Below are positions 43,246-51,086 of a stretch of DNA of 64,000 nt, in pieces; position 1 is the first letter of the stretch, and each line of letters begins with the position of its first letter. The notes under the pieces were generated by a model. That model ran no database searches. It saw nothing but the letters and a program-made list of their open reading frames with translations, and was not told where the DNA came from. The position numbers and the translations under genes were made by a program. Source of the stretch: Arthrobacter globiformis (lineage in GTDB: Bacteria; Actinomycetota; Actinomycetes; Actinomycetales; Micrococcaceae); NCBI RefSeq assembly GCF_030815865.1, contig NZ_JAUSXI010000001.1, positions 2,914,001-2,978,000 of the forward strand. The letters are read 5' to 3'.

Positions 43246-45711
43246 GTGGCCTCCGCCCGAATTGACGCAGACACCCGGATCCTCATCATCGGCGCCGGTG
43301 TGGTTGGTGCCGCCCTGGCCGACGACCTGACCCGCCATGGCATGAAGTCCGTAACCGTGGTGGACCAGGGGCCCCTCTACCGCACGGGCGGGTCCTCATC
43401 CCACGCTCCTGGCTTCGCGTTCCAGACGACCGGTTCTGCCCTGATGTCTGAACTCGCCAGGCGGACACTCGACAAGCTGGACGGGCTGACGCTGGATGGC
43501 CAGTGGATCCTCAAATGGGTTGGTGGTTTGGAACTGGCCTGCGAGCCGGAGCGGCTGGAATACCTGCACCGGCGGCACAACCTCGCCCGGTCCTGGGATG
43601 TGCCGGCCCGGATGGTTTCCGCCGACGGGTGCGGGAAGCTGTTCCCGGGCCTCGACACCTCCACCGTGCTCGGCGGTCTGCACACGCCAACGGACGGCGT
43701 GGTCAAAGCCGTACGGGCTGTCGAGTGGCAGGCCCGGCGTGCCATCGAGAACGGAGCGCGGTTCTATGGCCACACAGCGGTCACCGGGTTCCGGACAGAA
43801 CGCGGCCGGGTGACCGGCGTCGAGGTCCGGCCGACGCCGCCGGTGCCGGGTAATCCGTCCAAGGGCGACCAGCTCCCGGAGGGGACGTCGTTCATCGAGG
43901 CGGATATCGTCGTAGTCTGCGCAGGGCTGTGGGGGCCCGGGCTGGGAAAGCTGCTGGGGCTGGAACTGCCCATGGTTCCGATGGAACACTGCTCGTCCCC
44001 ACACCAGCCCGCTGCCGTCGCTCGCCGGATTCAGTGATGAGGTGGAGATCGACCGGCCGATGGTGCGGCACCAGGCCACCGGTTCCTACCTTCGCCAGAT
44101 GGGCGACCGGCTGACGTGGGGGACCTATGAGCACCGGGTCATCCCGGTGGAACAGTCGGAGATAGCGTCCCCGGAGGACTACGCGGAAACGCAGGTTGAG
44201 CCTGCAATCCACCCCCTGACGTGCAACGATCTGAAGGACGGATGGGCAGAAGTCCAGCGGCTCTTCCCGAGACCCAGAGCTGTAAAGCGACCGAAGGCTA
44301 CAACGGGATCTTCTCCTTCACCCCGGACGGGAACCCGCTCCTCGGCGAGGTGCCGGGCATCAGGGGGCTGTGGCTGGGGGAGTCTGTTTGGCTCACCCAG
44401 TCCGCAGGTGTTGCCGGCGTCCTGGCCGACTGGATTGTGACCGGGGATCCCGGCATCGACACCACCAGCCTCGACTTCCGCCGGTTCGACCAGACGCACC
44501 TGACGCGCACCGTCAGCATTGAGCGCGCCAGCGAGAACTATGACGAGGTCTACGACATCAGCCACCCCCGCAAGCAGACGAGGAAGCTGAGGAAGTTCGC
44601 TACGACCCCCTTCTACGTCCGGCAGGAAGCCCTGGGTGCGGTGTTCGGCACCGCGCAGGGCGGTTGGGAGCGCCCCCTCTGGTACGGCTCCACCGAGTGC
44701 CCGAATATAGCAGGCCGACGGCGGGATGCCTGGGGAACGTACGGATGGTCACCCGCTATTTCTGCCGAGGCGCGCCAGGCTGTGAACGGTGTGGGGCTCG
44801 TCGACAGGGGAGCCGCCAGCGTCTTCGAAGTCCGGGGCAGCGGCGCTGAAAAGCATCTCCAGGAAATCCTTGCGCCCGGCCTGTCCCTGGAGTTGAACAC
44901 TTCCACAGGCGCCTTTGTGAAGAGCCCCTCCGGAGGCATCGCCGCCGACCTGACCGTTGTGCGGACCGCGGAAGATGCCTACCTGGTCATCGGCAGCAGC
45001 CCCGAGGACGTCTGGCACCTGCGCCGGGAAACCCACCACCTGGACGGAGTAACGGTTTCGGACGTGTCCTCCGCGACGACGGCCCTGGCGCTCATCGGTC
45101 CTGATGCTGCTGCCCTTCTCGCATCGGTTACCCGGGGCGGGATACCAGCGGTTTCCTCGCCTGTTGCGCCGGTGCTCGACGTCGGCGGCGTCCCGGTCCG
45201 CGCAGTCGCCGAAACCACCACCGGAGTTGGCGGCTGGATGCTCTATGCGGCCACCGAACACGGGTTGTATCTTTGGGACTTGTTAGTTGCAGCCGCTGGA
45301 AAGCAGGGAATGGCCCTTGTTGGCGACGAAGCGGTTACGGCACTGCGGATCGCCAACGGAGTCCCTGCCTTCGGCATTGACTTCGGTCCGCAGGACACTG
45401 CGTACGAAGCTGGCCTCGCCGAACCTTCCGCCGGTGCCGAAGCCCGCCCCGGCCACCGACTCCTGGTCCGACTCCGCCTGTCCAGTGGCCGCCACGCAGT
45501 TGTCACTGGGGAACCCGTATCCCGAGGCGGCAGCGTTGTTGGTTACATCACCAGCGCAGCGGAGGATCCGGCCTCCGGCCGCTTCCTGGCATTCGCGTGG
45601 GTCGACCCGGAGGCGGCCCGCGCGGGCACAGACCTGGAGATATCGCACCTTGACGCCGCGTGGGCTGCCAAGGTGGACCGCTCACCGCTAACCACCCCCT
45701 GTCACCCCTGA
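43246..45711 (+). pseudogene. DMGDH/sarcosine dehydrogenase-like FAD + GcvT protein with two frameshifts
   Basis: GTG 43246 follows AAGGGAGATAAC. The N-terminal half has the FAD fold ILIIGAGVVGAALADDLTRH and SSSHAPGFAFQTTGSALM. A break near 43990-44010 moves the frame to MRHQATG-type sequence (EIDRPMVRHQATGSYLRQMG), and a lost base near 44267-44270 moves it again to EGYNGIFSFTPDGNPLLGEV. From there a GcvT-like folate domain (RRDAWGTYGWSPAISAEARQ, then AVNGVGLVDRGAASVFEVRG) runs to 45711. Restored length is about 820 aa, the family size. Such enzymes oxidatively demethylate N-methyl amino acids, passing the methyl carbon to tetrahydrofolate. Confidence 0.78.
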
Positions 45712-45740
45712 GATTCCTTAAGCCTGTGGCCGTCGCCCTA

Positions 45741-45788
45741 TTGACTGATATGTGATCACAAAATAGGCTGAATGTGAGGCGAACCACA
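45741..45788 (+). promoter_or_regulatory. Promoter/operator of the reductase/racemase-family pair
   Basis: TTGACT (45741-45746), 17 bp, TAGGCT (45764-45769). TGTGATCACA occupies 45751-45760 within the spacer. The second dyad TGTGAGGCGAACCACA (45773-45788) follows the -10 box, as at 31540-31555. This is the clearest twin of the ABC-importer promoter. Confidence 0.7.
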
Positions 45789-45858
45789 AGCCCCCTCAAG
45801 GCTGCCCCGTTTCGCCGCCACCTTCCAAAAGTGTCCTGATGAGAGGACTGAACTGCCA

Positions 45859-46871
45859 GTGAGCACCATCTCCAAAGACGAACTTGCAGCATTGTGCGAG
45901 CGTGCCCTTCTGGCCTTCGGCGCCCGTCCAGGGGATGCCAAAGTCCTCTCGAGCGCGACGGTAGAAGCCGAGCTTGTTGGCAACCGCGCCGTTGGCGTGG
46001 GACATCTCTTCGATTACCTCGACGGCTACAGGCAGGGCCGGATTGCCGCCGGCGCCGAACCGAAGGTCCGCCGCGCGGCGCCGGCGGTCATCGATGTCGA
46101 TGCAGGAAACGGACTTGCCCAGGCAGCCTTCCAGGCTGCTTTCAGGGATCTGCTTGAGGCTACGCACGAGGCCGGGATCGCCGCGCTGTGGATCCGGAAT
46201 TCCTATACCTGCGGCGAGCTGGGCTATTACGCACGCAAGGTGGCGCAGCAGGGTTATATCGCCGTGGCCTCGGCCAATAGCCCGGCCCTGATGTCTATCG
46301 GAGGAGCTCCCAAGCGCATCCTCGGCACCAACCCGCTGGCCTACGGCATACCCGGCCGGGCGGCATGCCCATGGTCATCGACCAAGCATCCTCCTCCACC
46401 GCGTTCGTAAACGTTCGGCGCGCGGCCGACGCCGGGAACCCCATTCCCGCGGGCTGGGCGCTGGCCGCCGACGGGGAACAAACGGTGGATGCCAATGAAG
46501 CCCTGGCGGGAACCCTGTTGCCCTTCGGCGGGCATCGCGGCGGAAACATTGCCCTGCTGGTGGAGATCCTTGCCACGCTCTCGGGAGCCTCGTTCTCCCT
46601 GGACGCGGCACCTTTCGACAGCGGCAGCACCTCGCCCGGCATCGGCGTCTTTGTCCTGTGCATCGACCCCGCCAATTTCACCGGTTCGGCCGACCGCCTC
46701 TCCAGGCAATTGGAAAACCTCCGCGACGAGCACGGGGTACGCCTGCCGGCCATGGAGCTCACCGAGCTGCCCGAACAGGTGGAGGTCGACGCCGACGCAC
46801 TCCACCGCCTGGAACAGGCCGCGAATACGGAATCAAGCGCCGGCCAGGCATTGCACAGCCAGCGCGCATGA
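45859..46871 (+). pseudogene. Malate/L-lactate dehydrogenase-type (LDH2) reductase, probable delta1-pyrroline-2-carboxylate reductase, frameshifted
   Basis: From GTG 45859 the protein shows the LDH2/MDG fold: VGNRAVGVGHLFDYLDGYRQ, NSYTCGELGYYARKVAQQGY and SPALMSIGGAPKRILGTNPL. A missing C in the CCCGG run near 46351-46356 breaks AYGIP-RPGGMPMVIDQASS. The remainder reads through TLLPFGGHRGGNIALLVEIL to 46871. Restored length is about 338 aa. Members next to proline-racemase-family enzymes reduce delta1-pyrroline-2-carboxylate to L-proline, which fits the island. A one-base homopolymer slip may be a sequence error. Confidence 0.78.
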
Positions 46872-46910
46872 CTGAACACTTGTTCAAACGCTTGCAGGAA
46901 GGTACAGAGC

Positions 46911-48020
46911 ATGAGCTTTAAGCGGATGGTTCAGGCCGTGGAGACCCATTCCGGGGAACCGATGCGCGTTATTACCGGCAGCGTGCCCCATATCCTGGGC
47001 AACACCGTGTACGAGCAGATGAAGTGGCTCGAAGAGAATGATGATCAGATCCGGATGCTGATGCTGATGCTGCGCGAGCCCCGCGGGTACCCGCCGCTGT
47101 GCTGCAACCTGATCGTTCCGTCGAAGCACCCGGAGGCGGCGGCGGGATTCATCATCATGGAACAGGTGGAATACCCCGTCATGAGCGGCGGAAACACCAT
47201 TGCGGTGGCGACGGTCCTGCTTGAGACGGGCATGATCCCCATGCAGGAACCGTTCACGGAATTCAAGCTCGAAGCGCCTGCGGGCCTCATCGCCATCAAG
47301 GCTGAATGCCGCAACGGCAAGGTCAAGCAGGTGACCTTTGAGAATGTGCCCGCATTCTCTGTTTACACCGACGTGGTCATTGACGTTCCCGAGCTTGGGG
47401 AGGTAACGGTCGACGTGGCCTGGGGTGGCATGTTCTACGTCATTGCCGACGTGGCGCAGTTCGGATCCCTCGAGCTTGTCCCGGAACGTGGCAGGGACAT
47501 CACCCGCATTTCCTCCCTCATCCTCAAGGCGGCGCAGGACCAGTTGCCGGTGGAGCACCCGGACTACCCGGGCATCGGCATCACCATCTCCCAGCTCTCC
47601 GGCGTCACCGATAACCCGAACGCCGACCGGAGGAATGCCGTCACGGCAGCCAGCGGGCCGGTTGATTTCGACAACCCCGCCACCTGGACCGGCGGCGTCG
47701 ACAGGTGCCCCTGCGGCACCGGCACCTGCGCCAAGATGGCCACCCTGCACGCAAAGGGCGAACTCGGACTCAACCAACCCTTCCGCCACGAGGGCGTCCT
47801 GGGCACCGTCTACACCGGTGAGCTTGTGGAAGAAGTACAGATCGCCGGCCGCACCGGCGTCGTTCCCCGGATCAGTGGCCAGGCATGGATCACCGGGTTC
47901 AGCACCTATGTGCTCGATCCTGAGGACCCTTTCCCCAACGGCTTCACGCTCGGAGACATCTGGGCCCCTTCAGCGAACGAAGAGGGTGCTCCGGAGACCC
48001 GGCCTGCCGGTAGCCACTGA
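46911..48020 (+). CDS. Proline racemase family enzyme with Ser/Cys catalytic pair (hydroxyproline epimerase or trans-3-hydroxyproline dehydratase)
   Basis: A 369-aa protein from ATG 46911 (AGGAAGG upstream). Relative to the family's MCGHGT and SPCGTG, it carries VMSGGNT (Ser92 in place of the first Cys) and RCPCGTGTC (Cys268). Asp264 and a His-containing metal-free pocket are otherwise typical. Cys/Cys marks racemases/4-epimerases and Cys/Thr marks 3-hydroxyproline dehydratases; Ser/Cys is a less common variant. Coupling to a pyrroline-carboxylate-reductase-like gene favours a 3-hydroxyproline route, but activity is undecided. It shares only family-level similarity with 6128-7129. Confidence 0.82.
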   Translation: MSFKRMVQAVETHSGEPMRVITGSVPHILGNTVYEQMKWLEENDDQIRMLMLMLREPRGYPPLCCNLIVPSKHPEAAAGFIIMEQVEYPVMSGGNTIAVATVLLETGMIPMQEPFTEFKLEAPAGLIAIKAECRNGKVKQVTFENVPAFSVYTDVVIDVPELGEVTVDVAWGGMFYVIADVAQFGSLELVPERGRDITRISSLILKAAQDQLPVEHPDYPGIGITISQLSGVTDNPNADRRNAVTAASGPVDFDNPATWTGGVDRCPCGTGTCAKMATLHAKGELGLNQPFRHEGVLGTVYTGELVEEVQIAGRTGVVPRISGQAWITGFSTYVLDPEDPFPNGFTLGDIWAPSANEEGAPETRPAGSH

Positions 48021-48065
48021 CCGTGACCGTACGGTCCGGCAGGTGGAAGCCTCCGTTTGAGTTCC

Positions 48066-48107
48066 AGCTGCAGGCACCCCGTCTTCGGACCGGGGGTGCC
48101 TGCAGCT
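48066..48107 (+). terminator. 15-bp stem terminator with a TTCG-capped inner stem
   Basis: AGCTGCAGGCACCCC (48066-48080) and GGGGTGCCTGCAGCT (48093-48107) pair exactly. The loop GTC-TTCG-GAC forms a further 3 bp capped by a stable TTCG tetraloop. It lies 45 bp after the racemase-family stop and is a strong transcript end or stabiliser. Confidence 0.7.
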
Positions 48108-48210
48108 TAAGGTGATTCATTCCCGGGCGGCCGGAATGGTGTCATTTTCTGACTCGTGCTCGCACATTTCATTGTGGCAATCCAATGGCCTGAAGGGGTT
48201 CTGACTATCA

Positions 48211-49402
48211 ATGGGCGCCATCGGATACCTCGCCGCTTCTGTGCCACCCAGAATGGCGAGTGCCGGTTCCGCCGCTGCCCTCCCCATTCTTGCCGTGCAG
48301 CAATTACATGATGTCGCCTTGGGAGGGGCCCTGGTTGCGGCGTCGCTGGGCCCAAGCGTCATCGCGGCCCCGCTGGCAGGCGCAGCCCTCGACAGAGCCG
48401 TCGTCCGGGCCTGCTGGTGGCGGCTTCCGCAATGCTTACCGCCGTCGCCTTCGGGTTGACCGCCTTCCTCGGCCAGGTACCACTGCCGGTTGCGTTCGCA
48501 TGTCTGGCTGTGGCTGGAGCGGTCTCGCCCTTTTACATGGGCGGGCTGTCAAGTTTCGTTCTCGGTGCGATTCCCGATGTACGCAGGGCATTCGCCTACG
48601 ATGCCCTCTCTTATAACGTCTCGGCCGTGGCTGGCCCGGCATTTGTCGCCCTGATCGCGGCGTTCCTGCCCGCCCAGGCCGGTCTCTTGGCGCTGGCAGC
48701 CGGTGCCGCCCTGGGCTCTGTAGCCATACGCGCCGTCGGGCTTGGCCCCCATGCGCGCGCCGGGGGTTCACCCTGGCAGGCGGTCAAGGCCGGTTTGCAC
48801 AGAATCTTCAGCCACCGTCCTTTAGCCGTGATGACCGCCGCGTCCACACTCACCCAGTTTGGCCAGGGCGGTTTAGCAATCGCAGCGGTTGCGCTCTCGA
48901 TTGAACGGATCGGTTCACCGAAGGACGGGGCAACCGTCGTGACAACCTTCGCCATCGGCAGCCTTCTCGGTGCCCTCATCGAGGCGGCCCGGCCCACACG
49001 CAGCCGCCCCCACGCAGTCATGATGGCGGGTTTCTTCGCCACGGGGTTGCTGACCATCGGTGCTGCATTGGATTTCGGGGCAAGCTGGACTCTCATAACC
49101 ATAGGATTATCAGGAGCCTTCACCGCATCCTCGACTGCGGCGATGCTCTCCATGCGCAACCGGCTTAGCCCACCGCACCTCAGATCCCAGATTTTTACGG
49201 TCAGCGCGGCCTGCGCGTGAGCGCCACGGCAGCCGGTGCAGCGCTGGCAGGCGCGGCCACCGGATCCGGTGGCGCCGTTATCCTCGGCGCAGTGGGCCTC
49301 ATGTGGATTGTCTCGGCCGCCCTTATGATGTCTTACCCGAAACCACCCCGGATCGCGCAGAGCTGCCCTCCACCCGGTAGGCGGAGGGCAGCGGAGTCAT
49401 AA
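48211..49402 (+). pseudogene. MFS transporter, two frameshifts
   Basis: ATG 48211 opens MGAIGYLAASVPPRMASAGS. The frame breaks at about 48395-48410, continues as QSRRPGLLVAASAMLTAVAF with typical MFS helices (LAVMTAASTLTQFGQGGLAI), breaks again near 49206-49215, and ends VSATAAGAALAGAATGSGGA to 49402. Restored length is about 397 aa with 10-12 helices. Substrate unknown; position after the racemase-family gene suggests uptake or efflux of a pathway compound. Two lesions make true inactivation more likely than in single-slip genes. Confidence 0.7.
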
Positions 49403-49425
49403 CTTCAAACAGGGGGCCGTCCGGC

Positions 49426-50772
49426 TTAGTGCGAGAACCCAGCAGCCGTCTCGGTAAGGGACTTTCCTTTGGTTTCGGGAGCCAGCCACTGCGACAGGAT
49501 GGCACCGACGAGAGTGAGCCCTGCGGCCATCAGCATAGTGACCTGCGGCCCGTAAGTCACCATGGACCACGGCAGCAGGAAGGTTCCGGCGCGGGCTCCC
49601 AAACGACTGACGGCAGTGGCGAACCCGGTTCCGATCCCGCGGATATCGGTCGGGAAGACCTCTCCGGGGTAGATCCCTGTCAGCGTGTTGTACCCCGCAT
49701 TGAAGAATGAGAAGGCAAGGAAGCAAACCAGCACAACCCAGGCGGGTGCGCCCGCCCACAGTCCGATGATCAGCAGGAGCACGAAGCACAGCCACTGCGG
49801 CGGGACGGTCAAGAAGCGCCGGCCGGCCCGGTCGATGAGGATCACGGTGAGGATTACACCCGCGGTGGCGACCGCCGAGAGCCCTACCCCGCCAGCGAGT
49901 CCTTGGCTGAGTCCGTATCCCTTCAGCACGCTCTCGGCGAAGGTGGCGATCGCGAAGTAGGGAGTGACGGCACACAGCCAGAACATGGAGCAGAACAGAG
50001 TGGCGCGCCACTAACGGCGGGAGAACAGCATCTTGACGCGGCCCTCCGGCCGGTCATGCTCGTGCTCGACGTCGTTCATGTCGCAGGCGTTTTCCATGTA
50101 CTTGTACGCGACGGCGCGGGCCTCGTCGTGGCGGCCCTTGCTCCACAGCCAACGCGGCGACTCCGGCAGTCCAAAGCGAGCGAAGAACAGAATCACGGCA
50201 GGAAGGGTGCTGGAGCCGAGGATGATCCTCCAGTCCACAGAGGTGGTGGTGGTCAGCGCGTAGCCGACAATGAACGCCACCATGAAGCCAACGTAGAAGG
50301 CGACCAGCGTCAGGCCCATCAAGCGTCCCCGCATCCTGGCGGGAGCGAACTCCGACATCAGCGGCCAGCCGACCGCGTATTCGACGCCGACCGCAATGCC
50401 CATCAGCAGCCGGACCAGGAACAGCTGCCAGGGTTCATGGACGAAGAACTGGAGAGCAGAGCCGACGAGGAAGATGCCCATGTCGATCATGAACAGCGGC
50501 TTGCGGCCGAATTTGTCCCCGAGCCAGCCGCCGACGGGCGAGCCAACCAGGATTCCCAGGAGCGAGGACGCAACGATCAGGCCCTCCCACAACGGGGTGA
50601 ACTTCAGCTCGGTGGAGATGGTGCCGATCACCGTGCCGATGATCCCGAGGATGTAGCCGTCCAGGAACATTCCTCCGACCAGGACAGCTGTCAGCCTGGT
50701 TAGGAAGCGGCGCTTATACGCCGTGGTTGCGGCATCGTCTGTGGGTGATCTGTGGTTCTTGATGGAAGACAC
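49426..50772 (-). pseudogene. MFS (sugar-porter fold) metabolite transporter with an internal TAG
   Basis: From ATG 50772 the frame shows sugar-porter features: GGMFLDGYILGIIGTVIGTI, motif GSPVGGWLGDKFGRKPLFMI and FLVRLLMGIAVGVEYAVGWP. An in-frame TAG at 50011-50013 follows VKMLFSRR. The same frame goes on as WRATLFCSMFWLCAVTPYFA, then IYPGEVFPTDIRGIGTGFA, to 49426. TAC to TAG is the simplest change. Restored length is about 448 aa. Upstream it has a TGTGATCACA promoter, so it belongs to the island regulon. Confidence 0.8.
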
Positions 50773-50916
50773 CTGTGGCTCCTTGCATTCAGGGGTGGCA
50801 ACGTGGATTTCACCCTCGTCCTTGGAGAAGGGAGTGCTTGTGTAAGGTCTGATTTAGCCGGACAAGTTTGGGCGGATCAGGACGCTTCGCACGTGATGTG
50901 GTCGCCATCACGTCTA

Positions 50917-50945
50917 ATGTAAATCTGTGATCACATATCAATCAA
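50917..50945 (-). promoter_or_regulatory. Promoter/operator of the MFS transporter
   Basis: On the minus strand TTGATT (50945-50940), a 17-bp spacer and TTACAT (50922-50917) form a promoter, with TGTGATCACA (50926-50935) inside the spacer. The leader to ATG 50772 is about 140 nt. The same region may influence the divergent RibA-fusion gene. Confidence 0.65.
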
Positions 50946-50977
50946 TGTGGACTGTTACGCTCATGTAAATTCTGCTG

Positions 50978-51003
50978 GTGCAGTCGACAAGTGCAGTCGA
51001 CAA
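50978..51003 (+). repeat. 13-bp tandem duplication GTGCAGTCGACAA
   Basis: Two adjacent exact copies (50978-50990, 50991-51003) lie immediately upstream of the dyad promoter of the RibA-fusion gene. Each contains the palindrome GTCGAC. It may be an accessory binding site or a simple duplication. Confidence 0.6.
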
Positions 51004-51010
51004 AAGGAAA

Positions 51011-51060
51011 TACTTGAAGCTTGAACCAAGCGCCGTTACAATTAGTTCAAGCTTCAAGTA
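51011..51060 (+). promoter_or_regulatory. Dyad-flanked promoter of the RibA-monooxygenase gene
   Basis: TACTTGAAGCTTGAAC (51011-51026) and its exact reverse complement (51045-51060) are separated by 18 bp. A promoter is threaded through them: TTGAAG (51014-51019) in the left arm as -35, then 17 bp, then TACAAT (51037-51042) in the spacer as -10. The right arm covers the expected start site near 51049. Each arm itself contains two TTGAA units. This is a textbook layout for a dimeric repressor, for example of the MarR type. Confidence 0.7.
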
Positions 51061-51086
51061 ATCTCCCGAAATGTCGAGGACCTTTG

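Noticed and set aside
32229..50013. Stop-codon recoding (readthrough or suppressor tRNA) at TAA and TAG
   Set aside because: Different stop codons, no shared downstream signal, and both are one substitution from the expected Tyr codon; mutation or sequence error is simpler.
30205..50935. TGTGATCACA read as CRP/cAMP-receptor sites
   Set aside because: CRP sites need TGTGA-N6-TCACA. Here the halves abut with no spacer, which fits a GntR-type dimer better.
50773..51086. FMN riboswitch before the RibA fusion gene
   Set aside because: The leader after the predicted start is under 40 nt, and none of the conserved FMN-aptamer segments is visible.
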